DNA from: Lutjanus erythropterus
Lineage: Eukaryota; Chordata; Actinopteri; Lutjaniformes; Lutjanidae
Length of the DNA stretch: 64,000 bases
Assembly: GCA_020091685.1 (NCBI GenBank)
Contig: CM034599.1
Span: 35,107,408-35,171,407 of the forward strand
Direction of reading: 5' to 3'
Position 1 is the stretch's first letter, and each line of letters opens with the position of its first letter. This document shows, piece after piece, positions 38,101-51,957 of this stretch. The position numbers were made by a program, and so were the translations under genes. Below the pieces are notes generated by a model. It did not search any database and was not told the origin of the DNA. It was given only the letters and a program-made list of their open reading frames with translations.

Positions 38101-39415
38101 ATAAACATAATTTCTGCCTAAAGTCATGACAGACGACTCCCATGAGCTCACGCTACGTCACAACATCACTGACGTCCATATTTGTAGTTGTTTTGAGCAG
38201 TAGAAGTTACAGACTGTGTGTTTAATCCAGGTTTAATGGACGTGAGGTGGAAATAATATAACCATCATCATTGTGATCATTTTGCAAAATAAGTCGACTT
38301 GTTATATATTAAAGTTTAATGCTGTGTACCATTGGGACACATAACATGTGGAATATTCCTTTCTGATTTATTCATTTATTGCATTAAAAAAACCTTTGCA
38401 GATATAATAACCCTACCTCTTTGTTAGAACCACTTTTATGTGGAGAGAACATTTTGAACTTTCGACATCCACGAGTCTATTGACATTCCTTAATTACAGT
38501 TTTACTGCGGTTCTATTGTAGAAATCACTCAGGGTTACAACAGAGCAGTCACAGCGCTTCAAGACTGCTGCATTATTACTGTAGTTACTGCTCAGAGTGG
38601 AGCCCTAGAAAGACGGAGCTGACGCAGAGCCGTCCTGGCAGCTTGTCCTTTCCAGACACTCCCAGCAGAACACAGGCACAGGCTACAACCAGTGTTACCT
38701 AAGGACAGAAGTGAACTGGAGTGAGCTGATGTAGCCACGCAACCAGCTGTTGAGCCTCCTCACACGAGCCCCTTGAGGAGCTGCAGCAGTGTGTAGTGCC
38801 ACCTAGAGGCTGTGCTTCACGTTGCTATAATACAGCTCAGTTCAGTACAGCTCTGTTCACTCAGCACCCAGTGATGGTGATAGTGAAAGACAAACTAAAA
38901 CATAATCATTTTAATTCAAACATGCCTGGTTCAATTAGAGTTGAGAATTGCTGCTCATCACAGTAATAAAAATCTAAATTGCACCCAGTGTACAGATAAG
39001 TTGCTCCCTTTCTGTTTTTGACATATTTGCTATATGTTTAGTCTCCTCAGAGGGCTGTAAAAAGCGAGTGGTTTTTAGGATTTTGCTGTTGCCATGGCAG
39101 TGATGATAATGCAAACGGTAGCTTCCTGAGTGCAGCTTTATGCTAATGACTCTCGGTGTGGCCTGATCATACCTGTCCAATAAACTCAGCCGATGCATCC
39201 AGTCGGCTGGTGGGCTACATGGAGCACAAACACCGAGCAGTGGACTGTCTGAGGCTTTCAAAAAGGGCCGTGACATTTGGGTAAAATTGGGCCTTTCAGA
39301 GACATGGCCATTAAAAAAGCACCATTGACGGGAACAGACCGGGGCGGGCTGATTTACAAGTAACACGTCAGTAACACTCAGAACACTGTGAACATGAGTG
39401 TGTTTATGCATGTCT

Positions 39416-39449
<34 letters not shown>

Positions 39450-42400
39450 CTACGCTTGCTATCAGACTTCAGTGACTCACCTCAGTATGTTTGTAAGGGA
39501 ACACACACAAAAGATCTGCTGTATAATCTTTCTAATTTACTGAGCAGTTAATGTAACACTTTAACAACGTGTTCTAATGTCAACATGAACAATAATTAAA
39601 GGACAACTCAGCAGATTTTACACATCAGAGTCTCTTTACAGGTGTCGGGGCACTACAGCAACTGTGGAAAAAAGTTGTATAAAGTCTTTTGTGGCTCCAC
39701 TGGGAGTCCGACAATGTTGCAGGAGTTGGTGGAGTATTCTTTTAAAGCGAGTTAAGGCAATCGTGGACTAATTTTTTTCTCTCTCTGTTCTGTCTTTTGT
39801 CTGTCTCCATTCAGGCTGCAGAGGTGGAGAGGCAGCTGTCCACTCAGGTCCATTCATTACGGGACGACTTCAGGGAGAAGAGTATGTCTACAAGCCAGCA
39901 CATGACACGACTAGAGAGCCTACAGGCTGAGGTGAGCCACTATCAGTGCCATTTTTCATTAAGCATCACTTTAAACTAAGTACACTTGATTGAATTATAC
40001 TTTCCTGAGCGCACCGAGGTTGAGCACCCAGCAAAAACAAAAATCTGACGAGAAATAGAAACAGATAAGTACAGCGATTTGTAAAAATGATGTTGCCTGT
40101 TTGCAGATATTTGTATTCAGCTTGAAGCCTGAGTAGCTAAGGTGACAACAGATCCCAAGGGATGTTAAAGCGAGGCTATGTAACTTTTGAAAGAACACAT
40201 TCTTCCTCATACCAATAGTTCAGTATCAATAGTTTGGTAGCATTAAGACAAACTTTTGTTCACTTCAGTACACTGATCAGAGGTGCACCCCGCTGCCTTT
40301 TTGTTGAAGCTGTAGATGAAAGAAGAGCAGTGCTGTGTTTTTTTTTTGGTTTTTTTTTGCGAGGCAATCACTTTTCTTAAGCCTTATCATGATTTTGCCG
40401 TGAGGTAAACTCAGATCTGTACACTTTATGTTGGTTCGCTAGAACGAATTAACTTCCTAGTTAGTAGGTAGGTGAGAGGGTGAGGGGATGTTTCTAAAAC
40501 CTGTGCTGGACGCTGTGTAACGGCGATCCACGCGGGTAAAGGAGCCCCTTGCAAAGAGGAGAAATCATGGGGCAGCTAGCAGGCTGCCCAGTGAGACACT
40601 GAAAGTGAGCTTAGCTGGCTTAACTTACCTGAAATCTAAAGTACAGCCTCCAGACTGCTGTTTTCTATTCAAATCATGGTAAATGCGGCTGGTAAAATCA
40701 GACCAAAATCAGCAACACCCACGGCTAGTTTGTCCCACATGATTATTATTTAAGCATATTTTTTAATTCACCTGTTTTTTTTTTACTCAAGGCGTTCAGA
40801 GCACAAGTCTAAAACTGTAAAGCACCCAGGGTTTATTAGTAAAGCACAAAATATCTACTGCTGGTACAAAACAACTGGAAAAAGATCAGGCCCTTACTTA
40901 GTCTGCTATGACCAGTGGCTAATGGTGGCTAACGTTAGCTAACATGAGTAAACTTTAGGTAGATATTGCTGAGTAACTGACTTTACCAAGACATTTAGCT
41001 TATTTTATGACTCATGTTACTGTCACATTATGTTTCAGCACAGACAGTCCTTTCAATGGTAAATCAAGATGTAACCTTAAATTGACAACTTACCTCACAG
41101 AGAGAAACATGTTTTCTGTTTCCTACCCTTGGTTCCATTGCACTCAGGCCGCCTGATGGTGATGCGTTGGAGGGTCCAGTGTGAATGATTGGCAGAAATA
41201 AAATACAATAGTCATAAGTATGTTTTCATTAGTGTAAAATCTCCTAAAAATAAGGATTGTTGTCTTTTTGTTACCTTAGAATGAGCCATTTATATATACA
41301 GAGGTCACAGATCTTCTATGGAGGCTGCCATGTTGCACCACCATGTTTCTACGGTAGCCCAAAATGGACAAACTGCCCTTTCAAGTTTCCTGACCACCAT
41401 AGGTTCTCCTATATACTTGGAAGGGGAGGGTGTCTGCAACTTGATGCCACTACACACTGGTCCTTTAAAACAGTTGCCTCAAGTAAATTTGTGGAAAATT
41501 TAATGTCCTAATATCGTGCAGTTTCCACTTGGGGTCACAGTGTCTGCTGTTTGGCAAAGTTACATCGCCTCGCTTTAAAGTAGGAGTTTTGGTGGAAATA
41601 AGTGGAATAAAACCCCACAAAAGGTAAACTAGTGCTTTCATGAAATGTCCTATTTTTCAGAGGAGGATGGTGTTTATCTGCCATGCTAAAAGCATTTCTA
41701 GGAAGCGTTTATTCTGTCAGGACAGTTGTTGTGGGACTTCTCTCAAATCTTTTCCTCTCTTTCTGTTATCACTATCTTTATCTCTCTCCTCGCCCATTCG
41801 TCCCTCCCTCACCCTCCTTCCCTCTTGGTTGGAGCAGCAAGGGCTAGAAGTGAGTGGATACCGACGCTGTCTGTCAGCCAGACTGCATGCTGCATGTAAC
41901 GCCTTATACAATAATAGAAACAAGGATTGCACCATTATTTTCCTGTGAATTTCAAATTGCTTCCACTGTGTCCAATTAAATGAGTTCATGATAGGGCAAT
42001 GTACCATCATTTTATAGGAAAGATTATTGGATCTCTTGCTGAATTAAATACTGACTCTTTTGACCTTTTACTGTATAACCATAACATCTTAGTATTTTAC
42101 ATTCAATGATAGATCCCTGTTTGATATTTCCACATACTTATGGCAATCCCTGTTTCCTGACATCAAGCATGAAAAACATGCTTAGTTGTCGTAGCATGAG
42201 ACGTGTTGTAATGTCAGTTGTGTCATGTATGATTATCAGCTGGATATGCCATGAACAAAGGTACTGTAAGAGCATAACAACAACTCAGATTTCCCCGTAG
42301 CGTCTCTTCAAAGCGAGGCAGAAAACACCCAGACTGCAGAGCCTGCGCTATAATTGGGAGAAAAGGCTACCACTCTATATTTAGCCGAGATACTGCAATG

Positions 42401-45400
42401 TCTGGGTGCTCCCACTTTTCCAACGCTTTTCCTTTATGTGACATGTGCCGATGACTAATGGCTTTCTGCCCTGTTTGTATGAACGCAGAGACTAGCAGCC
42501 CAAAAATACCCAGAACCTGGCAATGTGGATGCTCATATGGTAGTGAAAACAACTGATCCACATGTAAGCTCCAGCGCTGTGAAGTAGGTTACCAGATGTA
42601 GGTCAGAAGCAGGAGGGATAAAAATGAACAAGAACTGATGTTTGTTTAATGGGGAAAGCTGCTCAGGCAGCTACAAGGGAAACATTTCATGAGAAATATG
42701 TTGTGTTGCTGCAGTGCCAGCCTTCAGTAGAAGGCCGTTACACATGCTTGGTATTGAGTAAGCTGATATCAAGCCTTGCTGAGACACTAACATATCACCA
42801 AGACATTCCTGAAGACGAGGGTGGCAACTAACGCCTACGTCCGTGCTAGGCAACACACATTCTTAAGGCCAGTGGGAGTACTTTTTAATCTTGTGTAAGA
42901 GCCCAGCTTGCCACAGACTAAGGAAAACAATGAAATTTAGCCTTCAATCAGGTACCACAGCTTATCCGTATGTCCGCCGTTGACCGGGAGTTCCAAACAG
43001 GCCTCAGGTTCTCCAGTCTGTCCCGTGGTGCATCAAATAACTGGTACCGTTTGACGTGTTAGATTAAGATGCTGTCGGAGAGGAAGATGGAGCTGGAACG
43101 TCGGGTGCACGCCATGCTGGAGGAGAACGAGCTGCTGCAGAATACAGTGGACGACCTCAGAGAGAGGACGCTGGTGTTGGAGAGGCAGTGTCACGACAAG
43201 GACCTACAGGTACAGACACATGGATAAATAAATTGATGGATTAATAAATGATATATTCATAGTTGATTAAACTTTAGTTAGTAGTTATTTCACTGTTTAA
43301 CAATGGAGTGAAAATTAATACTTTTTACTAACTATTAGTAATACTATGTTATTTATTATATTACAGCAAGTGACTTCACTTACTTTACATTAAGTGTTGT
43401 CTATAAACATTATGTGGATGTTATAGTAAAGTATTTATCATACTTTGTAAATGGTTAATAAATACTTTGTGCTGCTTCTATAAATATTATTTGGGGGCAA
43501 CCAAAGTTGCAACTTGGGCCACACAATTATTGAAACAATACTGAAATCACAACGTGGCCAAGTGCAATATCTAAACAAGCTGAAATTTTTTTAATAAAGG
43601 AAAAATCTGTGACAAAGCAGCACTAAAATGAAGTACTGTGGTGCTGCAGAACAGGGGTGGAAGTAACTAATTACAAATACTCAAATTACTGTGATTAAGT
43701 AGTTTTTTTTTGGGTACTTTGGATTTTCAAGTCTGCACTTTTACTCACACTTATGACAAGATGTAATCTACTTACTTACTTTTAAAATGGTAGTTGAGTA
43801 CTGAGTACAATTTGAATGAATATACAAACCTTCCTCTGCATTTTAGTAGCCAATCAGGTGATCTGATCACAAACAGGCCAATGAAACAATGACATATGTA
43901 CAAAAAAACAAAACAAAATGCTGTGGCAGCTCACGGATATTTAATCAATAGTCATAGCAGTAATTACACCTCATTTGAAATTGTTTTGTCTGGCAGAGCC
44001 ATTTGTTGAATAAGGAAACTTTAACTTTGACTTAAAATTGGAAAAAATGAAAAAAGAAAAACAGAAAAATATAATGTGTTTTGTATCTTATAAATTATTA
44101 ATGATTAATAACTGATTTCAACTATTAGTTCAGGAAAATGAACAGAATTTGCAGCCCTAGTTTGGAGGTGATGAGACATCAACGGTTAAAAGTAACTAAT
44201 ACTCTGAGTAGCTTTTGCGACAAATAATTTGTGCCTTTACTGAAGTGTATTTTCTAACACCAGAAACCAGAACCACCAAAAATGATTTTTTAATTAAATT
44301 AATTTTATCAATTAATTTTGTGTAAACACACTACAATTAATTTTGAAGTAGTCTACTGACCCGTCAGGTCTAAGTCCAAAGTTTTGCCTCATCTGTCCTT
44401 TGCGTCCAGTTACGGCAGAGCCAGCTGGAGCTCCAGGAGGTTCAGGTGTCCCACAGGCAGCTGACTGCCCGGCTGGAGGAGCTGACGGAGGAGCACAGCC
44501 TCCAAAGCCTCACCCCGCACCCGTCCAGCCTGCTGTGTGAGATCGAACAGAGCATGGAGCAGGAGGAGCAGGAGCAGGAGAGAGAGCAGGTAGCTACACT
44601 GGTATTTGCTGCTAAAATCACTGTCGAACACGTGGCCATGCTTTTCTGAACATTCCTCTCTCTGCTTGTCTCGCTTGTTTAGCTGCGTCTTCAACTGTGG
44701 GAGGCCTACTGTGAAGTTCGCTCGCTTTGCTCCCATCTCCGGGGAAACGACGTCACAGACTCTGCGCTGTCCACCGACTCTTCCATGGACGAGTCGTCAG
44801 AGACGTCCTCAGCCAAGGATGTGCCTACCGGGAGCCTCCACACCAGCCTACTCGAGCTACGGAGGTTAACACAAAATCTGCTGGATGGCAACGAGTCCAC
44901 GGTAATGAACAGCACACTGGTCAGGACTGTCAAAATAGCCTGAATTTTAAAGTGTAACTGCGCCCACAGATCTGAGCCTGACTCCACCGACTGCATAATT
45001 TTGAAAAGTGCTAAAAACTGGGCAAGGGGCTCAGAGAAGGGAATGCCAGCATTGGCCTCGCAAGCATCAGGATGATTTAAAACAGTGGATGGTCTTTTGA
45101 GCCTTTTTCAACCCATGAAATGGCCATTTTTTTGGTAATAAATGTCAAAATTAACACCATTAATGTGTTTCATCACAGTAGAGTAAGCTACAGTTCAAAA
45201 ACACATTTAATTGCACAGTACTGCTTTAAAAAAAAGTGAGGTAATGCCTAATTTTAGGGCTCTCTTAATAATTTACTTGGACGAACTGTCATTTGGTGTT
45301 ATTATGGGGAAACAGCGACAATGGTCTGTGGCACTACAGTAATCATCCACACATTTATTTTAGTTTTTAAGAAAGAGCCATGAATTAACAGAGTAGTACC

Positions 45401-48400
45401 AGGGGCGTATGGTCTGTCTGCTTGTTGTCTATATTACATGCACAATGCATCACATCGCAGTGAGCTTGTGTCTGTTCGCCTACTTGTTCTTGTTGTTTCC
45501 TGCAGCGAGTAAAATGATACACAATGGAGATACAGTAAGAGGTAAACTTTATGTATAACATACACAGTACAGTGCAATGCATCCTCTGCATTTAATCCCA
45601 TCTGATGTATTAGGAGCAGTGTGCAGCTACTGTGCAGCTCAGAGGGACCAACTCCAGTTTTAAAGGGACAGTTCGCCCAAAACAGTTAGTACTGTCGCCA
45701 CAGCAAAAAGGGACTTTCTCTGTGGAGTGGATTTGGAGTTTGCATGTTCTGCATGTGTTTGTGTGGGTTTCCTCTGGTTTCTCCCACCATCAAAAACATC
45801 TATGTTAGTTTAATCTTGCGCCCTTGATCCTTGGCACTGACTTAAAGGGATAGTTCACCCAAAAATAAAAATTCAGTCATTTTCTACTCATCCTCATGCC
45901 GATTAAGGGTCGGATTTGTTTTGTTAGTCCGCAAAAACACTGCTGGGGTTTCACAGGAAAACAGTGTTGCATCTCCAAAACAATGGAAGTGAATGGTGAC
46001 CAGTTTTCAAACCAAAAGCAACTGGAAAAAAACATACAATGCCTCCATACTGGTCGTATGGCATAATCTAGTCTCCTAATGTCCCGACATGCCGTTTGCA
46101 CATGTCGCTCCACACACGCCCAGTTCAGACAGTGTGCATGTGCAGGTGAACGTGGCTCCAGGATCTACAGTGAAGATTCAGACTAAAAACATGGTCACCT
46201 TGGCATGTTGGGGCTTTAAGAGACTTGGATTACACCAGATGAGCAGTACGGAGGCATTTTATGTTTCACTTCCAATGTTTGGGAGATTGTGCAACTCTGT
46301 TTTCCTGTGAAACTCCAGCAGTGGACTAAAAAAAACTAAACCTTCATACAGCATGAGGGTGAGTAGATAATGACTGAATTTTCAGTTTTGGGTAAACTAT
46401 CCCTTTAAGTCAGTGAGGCTCAAGGGCGCTGACAAGAGAGATTAACCAAACATAGATGTTTTAGATGGTGGGAGAAACCAGAGGAAATCCACACAAACAT
46501 GTGGAGGACATGCAAACTCCACAGAGAAGGGCCCTTTTTGCTGTGGTGACAGTGCTAACCACTGAGCCGCCCCTAACAGAACCAAAGTCTATCCAGACAA
46601 TACACTGTTACATTAATCACTTAGCTAAAGTAGAATGTGACCTGACATCCTGCGGCTCCATCAGCCCCTCCTGCTGTCTCTGCTCTGCTGCTGCTATTCA
46701 GTCATCTGTCTCTGGATACTTTGCATTATGCTAATGTTTACACCAACACAACTTTGTTGTGAGTAATCACTTACTGCGCAATATGTTGATTGTCCCTTTA
46801 GTATGAATTACATAATCCTTTCAGGAGCCTTGCTATTACTTTCATAAAAGTTTCCTTTTTAAAAAGTTATGAGAAACTCATAGGACCCACAAAATAAAGT
46901 GTCACCAAAGATTTTTTTAAAGACAGACAGTCTTACCATAATAAAGACAGAGTGCGTGTGTGTTGTGACGTGGTGTGTGTCTTGTGTGTTGGCAGGGCTC
47001 ACGACGCAGCGATGAGGAGGCTCTGGAGGAGCAGGCGAGGAAGCTGGGAGAGGAGCTGAGGGAAGTCAGAGAGCTGTACGAAGCTGAGCAGGACAAAACA
47101 CGCAGCAACGAAGAGGAGGTGCTGCAGCTGCACAACCAGGTACCGACTTCAGACTCATAACATGCACACACCATTGTATGTACACATCGGCGAAACATCA
47201 GGTGACGCACGATGAGGTTAAAGCGCGTGCAGGAGGCAGAAATCTTCACAGTGAGGCTCTGCTGCTAACTGTGTGAAGAGAAGTGTCAGACAGCCCTTAT
47301 TAATTCACCATCACATCCAGTCTTACTTGGCAGAATAACATAGCATTAAGGAGCGCTCATGTCTAAGAATAACATTTAGATGACACACTGCTGCAGATGT
47401 AGTCCTCCTCACCCGTCTCTGTGCCAGTGTGAACTTGATGTATGTTGTTTGTAATGTAGGACATCGCTTCAACCTTGTCTTCTTTCTGCCAGGACAGCTC
47501 ACTCCCTCCTGTGGGTTTGAAATGCCATCTTACATGATTTACTCAAAATACACACACACACACAGAGACGCACACACACGGGTCAGTTATTTTCCCGTCG
47601 AAGTGGGTCAACTAAAGATCCGTCTCAGACGTGAGCAGCCCTCGGTGTTAATGTTCACATTAGAAGCTGGATGCAGTGTCGGATTTGAGGCCAGCAACTC
47701 ACACACCGTGTCTCACGTGCAACCTGCAGATGGCGCTGCTCTCTGTGGAGATGTGCTCTCTCCGGGAGGAGAACGAGCGGATGAAGATGATGGCTGAAAT
47801 CCGAGAACCCAGCGAGCAGCTCCAGAGCGCTATCAGAGACAGAGATGACGCCATAGCCAAGTAAGATCAGAACACATACGCAAATATGAAGCATTTTACA
47901 TCATCATCAATAACTTTCTTCATCAATATAATGTCAAGTTTAAAGGATAAATCCAGGTGATCATAACTTTCTGATGGGGAAAAAACATGAAGAATCAGAC
48001 AATCAGATGGGCTTTAATTAAACCCACCTTGACATCACTTATTTGTTTGACATTATGGGGGCTGCTAACTTAGTATTTTATTATCAACTGGAGCATTACT
48101 CAGTACTGACGAGAGGGTGGGGCTGCTGGGTGGTGGTGTTTGGTATTTGGCTCGTCTGTTCTGTGGGAAAAAACGGCGGCCCGCTTGGCCACAAAGTTTC
48201 TTGTATTACAGCTAAACAGAACACTAAAATGTGTTTCTGAAAACATTTTAGGCAAGAAATAAGCAATGCAGAAACAGAATCTGCATCCATGTTTGGTCAA
48301 CACTTTCCAGTTTGACGGTTTGAGCTGAGTTTTGTGAGCCCTGTATGTTGCACTGGATGGACTCACTGAGAATGACTTGTCCATCACAAAGCTTTATCGT

Positions 48401-51400
48401 CTATTTTACTTTAGATAGGACCATAATTTACAATTTGCAGTGTAGATAAAGAACTGAAACCATAAACTCATTGGAACATTGTTTATTGAGGTCATAAATC
48501 AAGTGAGAAGTAGGGTCATTTTCTCATGAGAGAACATTTAATCTGACTTGTTTTTTAAACAAGTGGAGTCGCCCCCTGCTGGCCATTAGAAAGAATGTAG
48601 GTTTAAGGCACTTCTGCGTTAGCTTCTGACTCTTCAGACCTGGAAGCTCGGTCCTCTATTCATGATGCAGTCTATGATTTAAACAACCTCCAAATTAGAT
48701 CAAACTTATTTGGAGGAGAAAACCAAAAAAATTATGATTTAAACTGTCCAAGTTGTTGCAAACATCCATCAGAGTGTACAGACTCCTCAGACTGACTGTG
48801 ACCTGCTGTACTTGCTGTTCCTTTGTGCACACAGTTTTCCTATGCAAGGTGGGATTATTATGTATATTTTAGGTGGTCTTCCTTCAGTTGTATTGCCAGA
48901 TGAAATGGTTTAGATATTATGACTTAACTTTTGGCTTGTGTCTGCCAGTTATTAGAAAAGACTTGCTTGAGCATAATAATTCATGACTGATAGAAGTGAT
49001 GGCTGAAACTACGAGAATAAGACTCAAGCTGTAATGAACCAGAATAATCCTTTGAGTTTGCGTTTTTTTTTTTTTGTCCAATAGATATTGTCATTTTGTG
49101 TTTTCTCTCCTGAGCTTGACTTAAGAATAGAAGAGAAAAAACTTTTGCCAGGATCATTCTTCTAACTTCATTTTTTAATCTGTGAAAACGGGTGAAAAAG
49201 GGTTTTGGAATGGTTTGTTGTTGTAATACTCATTTTAGCCACAAGAGGCTGAATTGCACCACCATTAAAACTTACCTGGAAGAAATCATGAAAACTGTTT
49301 AGTCTCATTTAGAACATGTGTAGTGGTGCACTTCAGTCTCTTGTGGCCAGAATGAGCATTACAACAACAAACTTTTTTTTAAATGCCAAAAACCTGCTTT
49401 CATAGATGAAAAGTGTTAACTTTTTTTAGTCATAAATACAGAAGAGAACACAATATGGATCAGACATTTTTTAACTTGCCTCTCTGTGTGTCCATATAAA
49501 GGAATAGTTTGACAAGTCATAGGGGGGAAATATGCTTGTTTGTTTTCTTGCCAAGAGTTACCCTTTAAATATGCTTTGCTTCGCATAAAGACTGAAAGGT
49601 GGGAGAAACAGCTACGTGCCAGACTATTTCTTGACTGGGCACAGTGACCTACTGGAGTCTTTGTTGCCATCAAGAGGTGCTGATAGGCAGATTTTGTCTC
49701 CATTGGGCAGAGGCAGGGTAGCTGTTTCCCCATGCTCGTAGTCCGTATGATGAGTCAGCACCCAGTTAAGCTAACTGGGTGCTGCCTGTATCAGAGTATA
49801 CTGTAGATTTTGTTGGTTGACACACCGTTTCTCTGTGTGTCTTGCAGGAAGAAAGCGGTGGAAATGGAGCTGGCCAAATGTAAAATAGACATCATGTCTC
49901 TGAACAGCCAGCTCCTGGACGCCATCCAGCAGAAGCTCAACCTGTCGCAGCAGCTGGAGGCTTGGCAGGTGGGTCAAAGGTCACAAGCGGTATATTAGCA
50001 CAAGTCTAATAGTTCTTTTGTAGTATTCTGGCTAACAGCTAAGGTTGTTACATAAGTAAAGCTGAGCAGTAATTGAACTGTCTGGATGAATTTTGATCAT
50101 CCAACTTTAGATGAAACATGTAGGTAGAAAATTATGATCAGGGTTCAATAAAAGTCATGAAAGTTTTGCATAATGTTTTCAAGGTTAGGAATATGCTTGA
50201 ATTTGACTCTGACTCCTTGATTTCAACAAAATCTGTTTTTTAATCTACACTGTTAACAAAAATATTTTAATATTTGAAATTGGGGGGTCATCAGAGGTCG
50301 ACTGATTGGCCAATTATTGGCTCAGATATGAAGTGTTTTTACAATTATTGTAATCATTTTTGAAGTCTGATTGATGATGAAATAAATCAGTTGAAAAATG
50401 TGCTACTGTACTTTGGCTCTGATTCAAAGTCTTACTTGAACAAAAGTACAAAAGTAAGTACTAAAAGTAAACGAGGAGAATGATACATATTATATTATTG
50501 ATACATTAATACATTCATCACTTTAATGTTGCAGTTGGTAACGATGGGGCTCATTTTGATTATTTATATACTATACTGGGAAGCTTAATCCATAATAATC
50601 ACAGATTTTTTTATTTTATATAAATAATCTGTATCTGGAGAGCAACATAAGTAAAAAAAAATGTAAAATGTAGTGGAGTAAAAAGTACAATATTTGGAGT
50701 AGAAGTATAAAGCAGCAGAAAATGGAAATACTCAAGTAAAGTTCAAGTACTGCAAAATTGTACTTAATTGAGTAGATGTACTTAGTTACACACCACCACT
50801 GGTTATTCTAAATGTTGACACTAGAAGTTTAATTTTTACTGCAAGTAGCAGTTCTAAATATTGATTAACTGTCTCCTTGATTACTGATAATCTGTATCAG
50901 CATATTTGTCAATCACAGCTACATCAGTCTTCTGTTGATCCCTTCCTCTGAAAATAAGCAAGCTTTAAAACAATCATGATCAAAACACACAATCTCATTT
51001 GAACTGATGGTAAAAAACAAAGTGGCAATTTACACTGATTGCTGTGGGTAAAAAAAAAAAATTAGTTGTATTTATAGTAACAATTTAGGCGTGTCACTCC
51101 GTCCAGGAAATAGACAACACCATGGTTCTTCTGTTGCTGATGGATTTATTCATCTTAACTGTGCTTTAATCAACATCACGGTCATCCACCGTCGAACTAT
51201 GACAGTGTGCAAAATAAACACACATTCATGTCACACACAAATTGACTACAAATATGCACAATGAAACACATAAATAAACATACCTTGCTGGCTGCACACA
51301 ACCAAGAGGGAATGAGTCCACTTGAACGAAAAATAAATCTTCAAACTGGGCGATGTAACATCCTTTTAAATCTTTAAGTAGAGCATGATGCTTTTCTGCT

Positions 51401-51898
51401 GCTCATGTCTTCTTGGAGGGGGGTTGCAACAACTAAAAGTGTCCCCCGTGCAACATAGTACTGACCATGGTTCCTATGCAGTAAAACGAATCAATATTCA
51501 TGAAAATAAATCATGTAAAAATATATGTGTAAACAAAACACATCAAATAATGACACAGATGATATTTATGGCAGTGAAAAGATGTCTGAGAGTGGGTCTG
51601 GAAATATTTGCTTTAGGTGACATGAAAATGTTTGAAAAGTGGTTTAATTTTACTTTTAAAAGCTGAATGAATCCTGTATATAATGTAAGAATGCAATGAC
51701 GCTTATTTCTTGAACAGTTTGTCCATTTTCCTTCCCTCTCCTGTAACTTGTGTTTACTGTCAGTCTATTTTAATCTGTGCACACTAAACCACTCAATTAA
51801 CTTCTGAGGGTGTGTGTCAGTTGCTTGTCTGTGATGGTGTCAGTAAGGACACGTATTACATACTGTATGTAGCCTGAGGACACTGAGTGTGTGAGTGT

Positions 51899-51957
<59 letters not shown>

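Larger units (their letters stand above)
29135..39814 (+). other. BICDL1 intron 2 (10.7 kb), repeat-rich
   Basis: It begins GTGAGA and ends ctccattcag. Contents are listed separately: GT repeats, the RRY-like repeat at 30138-30460, a SINE fragment, and MITEs at 34131-34599 and 37101-37593. 32580-33130 is A/T-rich with many AATAAA-like units. 34880-35010 and 37816-38300 resemble each other (a CTCACGCTACNTCAC-type core) and are probably old repeats. 36200-36390 is GC-elevated and unexplained. The rest shows nothing recognisable. Confidence 0.8.
47861..49847 (+). other. BICDL1 intron 8 (1987 bp)
   Basis: It holds a palindromic MITE (49141-49420) and part of another common repeat (49500-49600). 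47861-49140 shows no recognisable feature. Confidence 0.75.

Noticed and set aside
38974-39411. Minus-strand open frame of 145 codons
   Set aside because: No similarity I recognise and no splice or promoter context; it lies in BICDL1 intron 2.
47492-47540. Acceptor-like ttctgccag in BICDL1 intron 7 opening DSSLPPVGLKCHLT then a stop
   Set aside because: No donor or polyadenylation support and the peptide is unremarkable.
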